Below, piece after piece: positions 44,810 to 54,346 of a stretch of 64,000 bases of DNA. Each line of letters starts with the position of its first letter. Position 1 is the stretch's first letter. The translations under genes were made by a program, and so were the position numbers. The notes beneath the pieces are model-generated. The model was given only the letters and a program-made list of their open reading frames with translations, was not told where the DNA came from and searched no databases. Source of the stretch: Martelella radicis. Its GTDB lineage: Bacteria; Pseudomonadota; Alphaproteobacteria; Rhizobiales; Rhizobiaceae. Location: positions 62,001 to 126,000 of the forward strand of contig NZ_JACIDZ010000007.1 in NCBI RefSeq assembly GCF_014196625.1, written 5' to 3'.

Positions 44810-45262
44810 CTATTCTGCCGCTGGCCGGCAGGGCACCTGTCCGAGCGCGATCATCGTCATCACCGCCTCGCCGTCCTGGTTGGTCACCGTCACCTCGGTC
44901 TTGATGATGCCGAATTCCGGCCGCCGCTGGTGGGGCTCGGTCGCAACCACCTTTCGGGTCGTGGTCAGCCTGTCGCCCGGGCGCACCGGCCGACGCCAGC
45001 GCAACTGCTCGATGCCGAGACCGACCATCGGCGTTTCGCCATAGCCGCCCGCTTCCACGAAGAGCCGCATGGAAAGCGCCGCGATCTGCCAGCCGCTGGC
45101 GATGATGCCGCCGAAGCGTCCTACCGCAGCCTTTTCGGGATCGACATGCATGGGCTGGGGATCATAGTCGCGGGCATAGCGAATGATCTCGTCCTCGGAC
45201 AAGGTGATGGTTCTGCTTGTCCATGTCTCGCCAATGGCAAAGTCTTCGAAATAGCGCCGCAT
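44810..45262 (-). CDS. MaoC-like dehydratase (R-specific enoyl-CoA hydratase type)
   Basis: The 150-residue protein begins RRYFEDFAIGETWTSRTITL, typical of MaoC dehydratases, and has the motif YARDYDPQPMHVDPEKA with the Asp-His pair. It is read opposite to the other catabolic genes and is divergent from the aldehyde dehydrogenase gene. It is a second hydratase beside the one at 42027-42497, which suggests two hydration steps or different substrates. Confidence 0.85.
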   Translation of the reverse strand: MRRYFEDFAIGETWTSRTITLSEDEIIRYARDYDPQPMHVDPEKAAVGRFGGIIASGWQIAALSMRLFVEAGGYGETPMVGLGIEQLRWRRPVRPGDRLTTTRKVVATEPHQRRPEFGIIKTEVTVTNQDGEAVMTMIALGQVPCRPAAE

Positions 45263-45431
45263 CGTTTCTCCGGTCTCCAGTCATGTTTCCCGGTGGTTTT
45301 AGCGCCGGGTCGGCCTTTCGGCAAAATGGCGGGGCATGCGTTCCGCGATGCGAAACGGCCGGCCGGCTGGATTGCGGCGCGCCGACCGCCGGATAGAGTT
45401 GCAACGCTTCGCGGAGGAGAAAGGCGGCAGG

Positions 45432-46859
45432 ATGGACGCTCTGGAGTTCTATATCGACGGACAATGGCGGCGACCGGCGGCAGCCAGGACGATACCGATC
45501 GTCAACCCCGCCAGCGAGCAGGAGATCGGCAAGGTCAGCCTCGGCAGCGCGGGTGACGTGAACGCGACAGTCACGGCCGCCCGCCGCGCCTTTCTATCTT
45601 GGTCGCGGACCGACCGTGCGGAACGGCTCGCCGTCCTTGGCCGCATCGCCGAGGGATTTCGGGCACGCCTGCCCGAGCTTGCCCGGCTGATGACCATGGA
45701 AATGGGCGTGCCGATCACGTTTTCCATCGAACGTCAGGCAACGGTCGCGCTATTCCACTTCGAGGAGGTCATCCGGGTTCTGCGCGACTACCCGTTCGAA
45801 CGCCGGGAAGAAACCGGCATTGTCCGCAGGGAGCCGATCGGCGTCTGCGGCCTCATCACGCCGTGGAACTGGCCGCTGAACCAGATCGCCTCCAAGGTCG
45901 CCCCGGCGATTGCAACCGGGTGCACCATGGTTCTGAAGCCCAGCGAGATCGCCCCGCTCAGCGCCACGGCGCTTGCCGAAATCATCGATGATGCGGGCCT
46001 CCCCGCCGGCGTCTTCAATCTCGTCCACGGCGACGGGCCGACCGTCGGCGAGGCAATCGCCAGCCACCCGGATGTCGACATGGTCTCGATCACCGGCTCG
46101 ACCGATGCCGGCATCCGCGTCGCCGAACTGGCCGCGAAAACGATCAAGCGCGTCGCGCAGGAGCTTGGCGGCAAATCGGCCAATATCATCCTGCCTGACG
46201 CCGATATCCCGGGCGCGGTGAAGGCGGGCGTGCATGCCTGCAACACCAATGGCGGCCAGAACTGCCAGTCGCCGACCCGCATGCTGGTGCCGCGCCAGCA
46301 TCGCGACGAGGCCATCGCGGCGGCCTGTCAGGCGATATCGACCATCAGGCTCGGCGATCCGATGAACCCGGAAACGACGATGGGCCCGCTCGTGAGCCAG
46401 ACCCAGTTCGACAAGGTTCAGGCGCTGATCGCCTCCGGCATCGAGGAAGGCGCGACGCTGGTCGCCGGAGGCCCCGGGCGACCGGCCGAATGCAATGCCG
46501 GCTATTTCGTCCGGCCGACCGTGTTCGCCGATGTCACGCCGACAATGCGCATCGCGCGCGAGGAAATCTTCGGGCCGGTTCTGTCGATGATGTTTTACGA
46601 CACCGAGGATGAGGCGGTCGAGATGGCCAATGACACGCCCTTCGGCCTTGCCGGCTTCGTCCAGTCGAAGGACCCCGACCGCGCGCGAGCGATCGCCAAC
46701 CGCATACGCGCGGGCCGTGTCTATCTCAACGGCGCGCCGTTTGACCGGAGCCTGCCGTTCGGCGGATATAAACAATCGGGCAATGGCCGCGAGTTCGGCC
46801 TGTTCGGTTTCGAGGAATATCTGGAGGTCAAGGCGATCCTTGGCTATCCGGCCGCCTAA
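45432..46859 (+). CDS. NAD(P)-dependent aldehyde dehydrogenase
   Basis: The 475-residue enzyme has the ALDH fold with TPWNWPLNQIASKVAPAIAT, GSTDAGIRVAELAA, the glutamate in QELGGKSANI and the catalytic Cys278 in GGQNCQSPTR; PFGGYKQSGNGREFG closes the protein. It oxidises an aldehyde to the acid. The ATG at 45432 starts the family region (MDALEFYIDGQWR). Its role next to the CoA-ligase cluster may be to produce the acid that is activated. Confidence 0.92.
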   Translation: MDALEFYIDGQWRRPAAARTIPIVNPASEQEIGKVSLGSAGDVNATVTAARRAFLSWSRTDRAERLAVLGRIAEGFRARLPELARLMTMEMGVPITFSIERQATVALFHFEEVIRVLRDYPFERREETGIVRREPIGVCGLITPWNWPLNQIASKVAPAIATGCTMVLKPSEIAPLSATALAEIIDDAGLPAGVFNLVHGDGPTVGEAIASHPDVDMVSITGSTDAGIRVAELAAKTIKRVAQELGGKSANIILPDADIPGAVKAGVHACNTNGGQNCQSPTRMLVPRQHRDEAIAAACQAISTIRLGDPMNPETTMGPLVSQTQFDKVQALIASGIEEGATLVAGGPGRPAECNAGYFVRPTVFADVTPTMRIAREEIFGPVLSMMFYDTEDEAVEMANDTPFGLAGFVQSKDPDRARAIANRIRAGRVYLNGAPFDRSLPFGGYKQSGNGREFGLFGFEEYLEVKAILGYPAA

Positions 46860-46893
46860 TGGGTGGGACATAAAGGATACCAAGGAGGGGATA

Positions 46894-47517
46894 ATGCAGC
46901 CAGACACCGACAAACGCCTGATGGCGATGCTCGACCGCGAGGAGCTTTACGACCTTGCGCGCCGCGAGCGGTTTGCCCGCGACCAGCGCCGCTTCGACGT
47001 GATGCGGGACTGCTTTCACGATGACGCCTATGTGCGCACCAGTTGGTATGACGGCCATGGCGGTGCGGCCTATGTGGAGGCCACGCGCAAATTCATGGAA
47101 AAGGTCGGCAACGGCAAGCACTGGGTGTTTCCGGCCTTTGCCGAGGTGAAAGGCGACAGGGCCACAATCGAGAGCCCGGCCATGATCTTCAACCGGGCGA
47201 CGCTCGGCGATGTCCAGATCGATTTTCACGTCTTCTGCCGCTACTTCTCCCGCGCGGTGCGTCAGGACGGCGCCTGGAAGCTCTTGAGCTTCGAGGTCCT
47301 GTTCGAACGGGATATCCTGCGCGCCGTCAATCCGGACGAGACCCCGCCCATCGACTGGGACAAGCTGCGGGCTTTCAGGCCATCCTATTGTTTTCTCTCC
47401 TACCTTCAGGCGAGCCGGGGCATCGACGTCAACCAGAACCTCCTCGGCGACGATCGGCCGGATGAACTCGCCGCCTTCCATGCGGGCGAAGAGCGATGGC
47501 TCGTGGGCCGGGACTGA
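46894..47517 (+). CDS. SnoaL-like / nuclear transport factor 2 family protein
   Basis: The 207-residue protein has the NTF2-like alpha+beta pattern of SnoaL-type proteins: EELYDLARRERFARDQRRFD, CFHDDAYVRTSWYDGHGG, FMEKVGNGKHWVFPAF, VFCRYFSRAVRQDGAWKLLS. This scale and shape also occur in dioxygenase small subunits and in dehydratases or isomerases. AAGGAGGGG precedes the ATG. It lies 34 bases after the ALDH gene, so is part of the catabolic run; its reaction is unknown. Confidence 0.78.
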   Translation: MQPDTDKRLMAMLDREELYDLARRERFARDQRRFDVMRDCFHDDAYVRTSWYDGHGGAAYVEATRKFMEKVGNGKHWVFPAFAEVKGDRATIESPAMIFNRATLGDVQIDFHVFCRYFSRAVRQDGAWKLLSFEVLFERDILRAVNPDETPPIDWDKLRAFRPSYCFLSYLQASRGIDVNQNLLGDDRPDELAAFHAGEERWLVGRD

Positions 47518-47856
47518 TTGCCGTCGCCTCCGGCAGTTCCTGCGGGTTGTCCGAAGCGCCTCCGCCGACAGGCAGCGAAGGCCGCCGGACCTTCCGCCGG
47601 CGTGTGTCTTGCGAAAACCTCATTCCGCCAAGCGAAATGCAGACCCTTTGAAATTTGTGCAACCCGGCATTGGCCGTAGTTTCACAAACGGAGGAGTATT
47701 GCCGGCATGCCGGATCGTCGGGAAGGCGAGGCATTCCGGAACCCATGCGCATTTCAACCCTCGGCTGCGGACGACCTGTTCAGCCCTGGACGGCCGGATT
47801 AGCCAAGCCGGGCAAATGCGCTGCCGAAAGCCGTGAAACACAGAGGAGGACATTCA
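47518..47856. other. Region before the TAXI-TRAP genes
   Basis: No gene is seen in these 339 bases. There is an inverted repeat TTTGTG (47654-47659) and CACAAA (47683-47688), and a short perfect palindrome CCGGCATGCCGG (47702-47713). A promoter for the transporter genes is likely here; I could not place -35/-10 boxes with confidence. Confidence 0.45.
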
Positions 47857-48999
47857 ATGAAAAAACTCGCAAGCCTTGCGCTTGGCGCCATCTGCCTTTT
47901 CGCCGGAGGAGCGATTGCGAAGGATGACGCCGTCACCCTGCCGAAGACGCTGGTGTGGACGAGCTTCGACACCGGCAGCCTCGGCTACAACCAGTCGATT
48001 GCCGTCGGCAAGGCGCTGGAGGATGCCTATGGCATCTCGCTTCGGGTGCTTCCGGCGAGCACGGATCTCTCGCGCATCGCGCCAGCCCGGGAAGGCCGGG
48101 TTCCCTTCGCTTTGGCCGGAAGCGACGCCTTCTATGCCTTCGAAGGCGTGCTGAGCTATGCATCGCCCGACCTCGGGCCGCAGAAGCTGACGGCCGTGAT
48201 CCTTGCCGGCGCGAAGAACGGCGTCGCCATGGGCGTCGCCGCCGATCAGGACATCAACACCATTGAGGAGCTGAAGGGCAAGAAGATCGGATGGGTGGTC
48301 AGTTCGCCTTCGCTGCAGTCCAATGTCCGGGCGTTCCTCGCCTTCGGTGGCCTGACCGTCGATGATGTCGAGCTTGTCGATCAGCCGAGCTATGGCGGCG
48401 CATGGCAGGCCTTTACCAATGGCCAGATCGACGCGATGACCGCCGTTACCAGCGGCAGCGGCGTTTTGGAACAGGCCGCCGCCTCGCCGCAGGGCCTCAA
48501 ATGGCTGGCACTGCCCTTTTCCGATTCCGAAGGCTGGAACCGCCTCCAGGCCGTCAACCCGCATTTCGGCCAGCGCAAGGCAACCGTCGGCATCGATATC
48601 GATACGGAGCATCCGCTCGAATGCGCGGGCGTTCCCTATCCGGCGCTGATCACCTACACGGCCTCGCCCGATCTCGTCTACAATGTGACCAAGGCGATTG
48701 ACCTGCAGGCCCCGGTCTACAGCAAGATGCAGTCCGGCACGTCCGGGTGGGCGGCGGATTCTGAAGTCTTCGACTGGGTCGTGCCGTTCAACGACGCCGC
48801 GATCAAGTATTACAAGGAAGTGGGCGTGTGGACCGACGAGGACCAGAAGCACAATGACGATCTCGTCGCCCGCGCCAAGGTTCTGCAGGAAGCCTGGGCC
48901 AAGATGGACGGCGAGAGCGGCGATGACTTTGCCGAGAAATGGATGAAGGTGCGCGCCGATACGCTCGAAGCCGCCGGATATCCGGCCTATTTCCGGTAA
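47857..48999 (+). CDS. TAXI family TRAP transporter solute-binding protein
   Basis: The 380-residue protein has a signal peptide (MKKLASLALGAICLFAGGAIA) and the TAXI fold: LVWTSFDTGSLGYNQSIAVG, FALAGSDAFYAFEG, GVAMGVAADQDINTIEELKG and KKIGWVVSSPSLQ. GAGGAGG precedes the ATG. It is followed after 6 bases by the membrane subunit gene. TAXI-TRAP systems take up carboxylic or amino-acid-like substrates; here it probably supplies the catabolic cluster. Confidence 0.9.
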   Translation: MKKLASLALGAICLFAGGAIAKDDAVTLPKTLVWTSFDTGSLGYNQSIAVGKALEDAYGISLRVLPASTDLSRIAPAREGRVPFALAGSDAFYAFEGVLSYASPDLGPQKLTAVILAGAKNGVAMGVAADQDINTIEELKGKKIGWVVSSPSLQSNVRAFLAFGGLTVDDVELVDQPSYGGAWQAFTNGQIDAMTAVTSGSGVLEQAAASPQGLKWLALPFSDSEGWNRLQAVNPHFGQRKATVGIDIDTEHPLECAGVPYPALITYTASPDLVYNVTKAIDLQAPVYSKMQSGTSGWAADSEVFDWVVPFNDAAIKYYKEVGVWTDEDQKHNDDLVARAKVLQEAWAKMDGESGDDFAEKWMKVRADTLEAAGYPAYFR

Positions 49000-49005
49000 C
49001 CCAAC

Positions 49006-50997
49006 ATGCCGGCAATCGACAACAGCAAGAACGGTGGCGAGGCGGTTTCCGCCCGCCGCCCCACCCCGATAACGTCGACCGTCGTGCGCATATTGACGGT
49101 TCTGCTTCTGCTTCTTGGCATAAACCAGACCTTCAACCTCAGTTCGCGCTTTCATCTGACCCTGCTCGAAAACCAGTATTTCTACGCCGTCCTGGCGCTT
49201 GCCATCCCGATGGTGTTCCTTCTCATGCCCGGCTTGCGCGCGACAGGCGGAAAGGCGCCCGGCATTGTCGACTGGGCGCTTGCGGCCATCACATTCGTGA
49301 CGCTCGGCTATTTCATTTTCAACGCCTATGACATCGTCCTCTTTGGCTGGGAAATGTCGCCGCCGACCGCCGCCGTCTATGCGAGCGCCATCCTCTGGCT
49401 GGTGATGCTGGATGCGGGGCGGCGCGCGGGTGGACTGATCCTCGGCATGATCGTCCTGTTCTTCTCCACCTATCCCCTGTTTGCCGACAAGCTGCCGGGT
49501 CCGATCTCGGCCTTCAGCTCGCCGTTCAGATATGTGGCGGCGTACCATGCGATGAGTCTCGAAAGCATTCTCGGCATTCCCCTGAAGGCCTTCGCCAACC
49601 TCGTCTTCGGTTTCGTCGTCTTCGGCGCGGCGCTTGAACATACCGGCGCCGGACGCTTCTTCATCAATCTCGCCTTCGCGCTTCTCGGCCATGTGCGCGG
49701 CGGCCCGGCGAAGGTCGCAATCCTCTCCAGCGGCCTGATGGGCTCTCTGAGCGGCAGCGTGGTCACCAATGTGCTGACCACAGGCGTGATGACCATTCCG
49801 GCCATGCGCAAGGTTGGCATGAAGGGAACGGTCGCCGCGGGCATCGAGACCTGCGCCTCGACCGGCGGCGTGCTGATGCCGCCGGTGATGGGCGCGGCCG
49901 CTTTTGTCATGGCGGATTTTCTTCAGGTGCCCTACGCGACGATCGCCCTTGCCGCCGCCATTCCCGCCGCGCTCTATTTCTTCGGCCTGTTCATCCAGAT
50001 CGACGCGCGCGCCGCGCGCGAGGGCCTCAGCGGCCTTCCTGCCGAGGAACTCCCGGACCTCAGGCAGACGCTCAAGGAAGGCTGGCACCACGTCTTCGCC
50101 TTCGCGCTTTTGACGGTCATGCTGCTCGTGCTCAAGAAGGAACAATACGCCCCCTTCTATGCGACCGCTGTGCTGCTTGCCGTCAACCAGATCGTTTCGA
50201 AGACCGACCGCTGGGGCAAGAAGGAACTGCTGCATTTCATCGACAGTCTCGGGCGTCTCTTCGCCACGCTCGCGGCAACGCTGGCCGCTGTCGGCATGAT
50301 CGTCGGCGGGCTGTCGATGACCGGGCTTGCCGGAACGCTGGTCAATGACCTCCTGAGCATTGCCGGGGATTCGCCCCTGCTTCTGCTCATCATGGGCGCG
50401 CTCACCAGCCTTGTTCTGGGCACGGGCATGACGGCGACGGCCTGTTACATCTTTCTCGCCGTGATGCTGGCGCCGGCGCTGATCCAGGTCGGGCTCAATC
50501 CGATGGCCTCCCACCTTTTCATTTTCTACTGGGGCATGTTGTCCTTCATCACGCCTCCTGTCGCGCTTGGCGCCTTTGCCGCCGCATCGGTCGCCAACAC
50601 GCCACCGATGCGCACCGGGCTCGAGGCGATGAAGATCGGCAGCATCGTCTATTTCATTCCGTTCTTCTTCGTGTTCGACCCGGCGCTTATCGGCGACGCC
50701 GACTGGCAGCACATTCTCCTGTCTTCAGGGCTTGCGCTTTTCGGGGTGTGGATGTTCGCGAGCGGGGTCCAGGGCTACATCATGGGCATCGGGCCGGTCT
50801 TTTCCGACCGTCCCTATGTCTGGGTGCTGCGGCTTCCGCTGTTGATCGGCGCGATACTGATCGCCCTGCCTGGCGAGGCTGTCCCCGGCTTCGGCGATCT
50901 GGAATTGCTGGCCCTGGGACTGGCGATCATGGCGCCCGTCATCATTGCCGCCTTTATCCTCAACCGGCGCGGCCTTAGCAGGGCCAGGCCCGCCTGA
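49006..50997 (+). CDS. TRAP transporter fused membrane protein (4TM/12TM)
   Basis: The 663-residue protein joins the small four-helix and large 12-helix TRAP subunits, as usual for TAXI systems. The N-terminal helices start at residue about 20 (RILTVLLLLLGINQTFNLSS). The DctM-like part has the conserved GLMGSLSGSVVTNVLTTGVM and GTGMTATACYIFLAVMLAPA segments. It uses a sodium or proton gradient. There is only a short gap after the binding-protein gene, so they form one unit. Confidence 0.93.
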   Translation: MPAIDNSKNGGEAVSARRPTPITSTVVRILTVLLLLLGINQTFNLSSRFHLTLLENQYFYAVLALAIPMVFLLMPGLRATGGKAPGIVDWALAAITFVTLGYFIFNAYDIVLFGWEMSPPTAAVYASAILWLVMLDAGRRAGGLILGMIVLFFSTYPLFADKLPGPISAFSSPFRYVAAYHAMSLESILGIPLKAFANLVFGFVVFGAALEHTGAGRFFINLAFALLGHVRGGPAKVAILSSGLMGSLSGSVVTNVLTTGVMTIPAMRKVGMKGTVAAGIETCASTGGVLMPPVMGAAAFVMADFLQVPYATIALAAAIPAALYFFGLFIQIDARAAREGLSGLPAEELPDLRQTLKEGWHHVFAFALLTVMLLVLKKEQYAPFYATAVLLAVNQIVSKTDRWGKKELLHFIDSLGRLFATLAATLAAVGMIVGGLSMTGLAGTLVNDLLSIAGDSPLLLLIMGALTSLVLGTGMTATACYIFLAVMLAPALIQVGLNPMASHLFIFYWGMLSFITPPVALGAFAAASVANTPPMRTGLEAMKIGSIVYFIPFFFVFDPALIGDADWQHILLSSGLALFGVWMFASGVQGYIMGIGPVFSDRPYVWVLRLPLLIGAILIALPGEAVPGFGDLELLALGLAIMAPVIIAAFILNRRGLSRARPA

Positions 50998-51055
50998 GCG
51001 GGCCCGAGCACTTCACCCGCATCGAAAGCCCGGACCTCTTCTTTCTGCGCACGGC

Positions 51056-51078
51056 ATCCTCGGGCTCGACCCGAGGAT
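51056..51078. repeat. Palindromic intergenic repeat
   Basis: ATCCTCGGG (51056-51064) and CCCGAGGAT (51070-51078) form a 9-bp stem around CTCGA. Sequences of this kind are frequent dispersed intergenic repeats in Rhizobiales. It lies between the convergent TRAP and TctA genes. Confidence 0.55.
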
Positions 51079-51210
51079 CTGGCCACCGATCCGCACCAGC
51101 GGCGCCTGCGTTTCGCAAGATATCGTACCTAGACTTCCTGTCCGCCCGCGGCGTTTGTCGCCTTGCCGCATGCCCGGCCAAGGTGACACATCCGCCCCCC
51201 TGAAACGCGA

Positions 51211-51241
51211 ATGCGCCCGGGGAAAACTCCGCCGGGCGCAT
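51211..51241 (-). terminator. Terminator-like hairpin after tctA
   Basis: ATGCGCCCGG (51211-51220) pairs with CCGGGCGCAT (51232-51241). It follows the tctA stop on the minus strand by about 30 bases and should end the Tct operon transcript. Confidence 0.6.
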
Positions 51242-51271
51242 CGAAACGTTGTCTAACGAGGATCGGGACGC

Positions 51272-52792
51272 TCAGTCCTCCACCGGCTCCGGATCCTTGT
51301 TCTTCCGCTTCCTCGGGCCGAGATAGATGATCGACACGACGGAGAGCGCGAGAAGAACGAGCGCGATCGGATGCTGCAGCACAACCCAGGGGTCGCCCCG
51401 GCTGATCAGGATCGACTGGACCAGTTTGGATTCCAATTCCGGCGTCAGCACATAGCCGATGATGAAGGCGACGACGGAGAAGCCGAACTGCTGCATGAAA
51501 TAGCCCATCACGCCGAAGACCAGCATGATATAGATGCCGAACATGCCGCCCGTGGTGACATAGGCGCCCGTGGTGCACAGAAGCAGTGCCGTCGGGTAGA
51601 CCACGGAATTGGGCGCGGCGATTGCCAGCGACCAGATGCGCATGCCGATCTGGCCGACGCCGAGATTGCAGAAGTTGGCGATCAGCATCGCGCCGAACAG
51701 GCCGTAAATCAGTCGCCCCTGCTCCTCGAACAGAAGCGGACCGGGCTGCACGCCATGGATGATGAAGGCGCTGACCAGAAGGGCGGCGGCGATATTGCCC
51801 GGAATGCCGAGCGTCAAAAGCGGAATGAGATTGGCGCCGACGACGGCCGAATTTGCCGCCTCCGAAGCCGCTATGCCGCGCGGATCGCCCTTGCCGAAGC
51901 TTTCCGGATCCTTGGCCTGCTGCTTGGTGACCGAATAGGACAGGAACCCGGCCGTCGCCGAGCCAAGCCCCGGTATGGCGCCAATGACCGTACCGATCGC
52001 CCAGGCGCGGATTGCCACATATTTGTTGGCCATGAGTTCGCTCAGCGTCACGCCCTTGTCCTCGGGGTCGTCGGAACGCACGCGGATCGGCGTCGCCGTG
52101 CTCGTAGCCCGCGTGGTGGCGGCTATCTGGCGGAAGATCTCCGATACGGCGAGAAGCCCGATCGACATCGCCGTCAGCGGCAGGCCGTCATAGAGATCGA
52201 GCATGCCGAAGGTGAAGCGCGGCGTGCCCATGGCCGGATCGATGCCCACCGAGGCGAACAGAAAACCGAGCGCGGCTGCCATCAACCCCTTGATCATCGA
52301 GGAACCGACGAGGCCGGTAATGACCGTGAAGGCGAGGATCATCAAGGCGGTGATCTCGATCGGCCCCATGCGCAGCGCCACGAGCGCGAGCGGCGCCGAG
52401 ATCGTGATCAGCACGATGTCGCTCGAAAGATCGCCGAAGACGGAGTAGTAAAGCGCGTATTTCATCGCCTTCATCGGCTTGCCGTTCTTGGCCATGGGGT
52501 GGCCGTCGAGCGCGGTGGCTGCCGATTCCGGCGTGCCGGGCGTGTTGATCAGGATCGCCGGGATGGCGCCGCCCACCGTTCCGCCCTTGTTGACGCTGAT
52601 GAGAAAGGCAAGCGCCGTCAGCGTGTCGAGCGTGTAGGTGAGCGGAATGGCGATCGCCAGCGCCATCAGCAGCGTCATGCCGGGGATCGCTCCGACGATC
52701 TGGCCGACGGCCACGCCGAGAATGATGTAGAGAAGGTTGGTGAGGGTGATGGCGTCCGTCAGCCCACCGATGATTGTGGCAAAGTCAGGCAT
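51272..52792 (-). CDS. tctA: Tripartite tricarboxylate transporter permease, large subunit
   Basis: The 506-residue protein is the TctA membrane subunit, with a repeated pattern of helices and the typical segments GQIVGAIPGMTLLMALAIAI, VNKGGTVGGAIPAILINTPG and GAIPGLGSATAGFLSYSVTK, the latter two being family loops likely to form the substrate path. It uses an ion gradient. It is the third transporter gene after tctC and tctB on the same strand. The charged tail (RKRKNKDPEPVED) is cytoplasmic. Confidence 0.92.
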   Translation of the reverse strand: MPDFATIIGGLTDAITLTNLLYIILGVAVGQIVGAIPGMTLLMALAIAIPLTYTLDTLTALAFLISVNKGGTVGGAIPAILINTPGTPESAATALDGHPMAKNGKPMKAMKYALYYSVFGDLSSDIVLITISAPLALVALRMGPIEITALMILAFTVITGLVGSSMIKGLMAAALGFLFASVGIDPAMGTPRFTFGMLDLYDGLPLTAMSIGLLAVSEIFRQIAATTRATSTATPIRVRSDDPEDKGVTLSELMANKYVAIRAWAIGTVIGAIPGLGSATAGFLSYSVTKQQAKDPESFGKGDPRGIAASEAANSAVVGANLIPLLTLGIPGNIAAALLVSAFIIHGVQPGPLLFEEQGRLIYGLFGAMLIANFCNLGVGQIGMRIWSLAIAAPNSVVYPTALLLCTTGAYVTTGGMFGIYIMLVFGVMGYFMQQFGFSVVAFIIGYVLTPELESKLVQSILISRGDPWVVLQHPIALVLLALSVVSIIYLGPRKRKNKDPEPVED

Positions 52793-52802
52793 AGCATTGC
52801 TT

Positions 52803-53231
52803 TCAGAAGGGAAGCGATGGCAATGGACGACCCATCACGATCACGAAAACGAACCATGTTCCCAGCGGAACCAGCACAATCGTCGTGGCTAGCCACATAT
52901 ACCGGCGCTCGAACATGAAGGCGCAGACGGCTGCCATCAGCAGGACGGCCGACGGCAGGAAGCCCACGAGCGGCATGGCAAGCGCTGCGACGAGAACCAC
53001 AACGGCAAGCCCCGCGAGACGCGCAAATTCATACCAGCTGAAGTTCGCGGGCTGTGCCTTGGCGAGAAGCTGGAAGAGGCCGAGAAGAATGAACAGCGAG
53101 GCGGCGATCTTCGGAAACAGCGAGGGATCTATCGGCCCCGGCTGGCTTGTGACCTGATACGGGATCAGGAAAAAAAGAAGGAAGCCACCAAACAATATGC
53201 TGGCTCCCCCGATCAGGCGTTCAAAATACAT
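52803..53231 (-). CDS. tctB: Tripartite tricarboxylate transporter, small membrane subunit
   Basis: The 142-residue protein has four hydrophobic segments (GASILFGGFLLFFLIPYQV; LFPKIAASLFILLGLFQLL; LAGLAVVVLVAALAMPLVGF; YMWLATTIVLVPLGTWFVFV), the TctB pattern. It lies between tctC and tctA. GAGGGG precedes the ATG. Confidence 0.88.
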   Translation of the reverse strand: MYFERLIGGASILFGGFLLFFLIPYQVTSQPGPIDPSLFPKIAASLFILLGLFQLLAKAQPANFSWYEFARLAGLAVVVLVAALAMPLVGFLPSAVLLMAAVCAFMFERRYMWLATTIVLVPLGTWFVFVIVMGRPLPSLPF

Positions 53232-53255
53232 TGAACAGCGCCCCTCTTCACTTGG

Positions 53256-54212
53256 TTACTTGCCGAGATACGCCTTGTAGAACTGGGCGCTTTTCGCGAT
53301 CTTGTCAGTGGTTCCCTTGGGACCCAGGTTCAGCGGCTCGTTCTCGAGACGCGTCATCAGTTCATTGTAGCCATCGGAATTGACGGCCTCGTCCAGCGCT
53401 TCTTCCAGGCAGGTCTTGATCGCCGGATCAACACCCTTGGGCACCATGAAGATCGTCTGTCCCTCGATCGTCGCGTCGAGCCCACCCTCGATCAGGGTCG
53501 GGGAGTCCGGTGCATAGGGCGTGCGGGCATCGGTCAGCGACGCGAGTTGGTTCATCGCCCCGGCCTTGATCTGCTGGACATGCTGGGTGCCCTGGGTCGT
53601 CGCATCCACATGGCCGCCAAGCGCGGACTGCAGCGCATCCGCCGCCCCCTTGCTCGGTACCGCAATCAGGTCGACGTCGTAATGCTTGGCCAGCTGGTCG
53701 ACCAGGATCTCCTGGCTCTTGCCGCCGACCGCAATCGTCGCGCCGTTATTGTCTTTTGCATAGGCAATGAATTCGTCCAGCGTCTGGTAGGGGCGGTCGA
53801 CGAGCGAAACCAGGCCGTAATTGATCTGCATCGCCGTCCCCAGATAGTCGAAGCTTTCATAGGTATAGGGCGTGTCCGAATTCTCGTAGGGGTTAAGGGC
53901 AACCGTGCCCGTGGCCGCCACGCCGACGGAATAGCCGTCGGGCTTCATGTTCATGAGCGTCGCCGACATCACGCCGCCGCCGGCGCCCGGCTTGTTGTCG
54001 ACGACAACGGTCCAGCCCTGCTGCGTCTCCAGTTCGGCGGCGATCGCCCGCGCGATGGCGTCCGTGCCGCCGCCCGCGCCATAGCCGACGAGCATCTGGA
54101 CCGGCTTGGCCGGAAAGCCTTCAGGGCAGGTCGCGGCGGCCGCGGCAAGCGGTGATACCGCTGCCGAAAGCCCGATGACGGTCGTTGCGAGAATAAGATC
54201 CGTTGTTTTCAT
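53256..54212 (-). CDS. tctC: Tripartite tricarboxylate transporter substrate-binding protein
   Basis: The 318-residue Bug-family protein has a signal peptide (MKTTDLILATTVIGLSAAVSPLAAAAA) and the family core: PVQMLVGYGAGGGTDAIARA, VVVDNKPGAGGGVMSATLM, LDEFIAYAKDNNGATIAVGG and KQISE-like later parts (VPSKGAADALQSALGGHVDA). ATG at 54212 follows GGAGGAAGAC. Together with TctB and TctA it imports a carboxylic acid, by analogy with citrate and terephthalate systems. It follows the alpha/beta hydrolase-like gene by about 135 bases. Confidence 0.92.
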   Translation of the reverse strand: MKTTDLILATTVIGLSAAVSPLAAAAATCPEGFPAKPVQMLVGYGAGGGTDAIARAIAAELETQQGWTVVVDNKPGAGGGVMSATLMNMKPDGYSVGVAATGTVALNPYENSDTPYTYESFDYLGTAMQINYGLVSLVDRPYQTLDEFIAYAKDNNGATIAVGGKSQEILVDQLAKHYDVDLIAVPSKGAADALQSALGGHVDATTQGTQHVQQIKAGAMNQLASLTDARTPYAPDSPTLIEGGLDATIEGQTIFMVPKGVDPAIKTCLEEALDEAVNSDGYNELMTRLENEPLNLGPKGTTDKIAKSAQFYKAYLGK

Positions 54213-54346
54213 GTCTTCCTCCAAATTACGCGAACCGGCCTGTCTCCCTCGCGCCGGTCCGCCTTCTCCCGATAGCCTTGCCTAGCAACCACAACATGCA
54301 ATGGAAATGTCAGGCGACCTCCGTTCCGCCTGACGAAATATCAACC

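Noticed and set aside
47854-50712. A 952-codon open frame on the minus strand
   Set aside because: It lies opposite the TAXI and TRAP genes, is rich in Arg, Gly, His and Asp, and has no domain pattern. It is a GC-rich antisense shadow.
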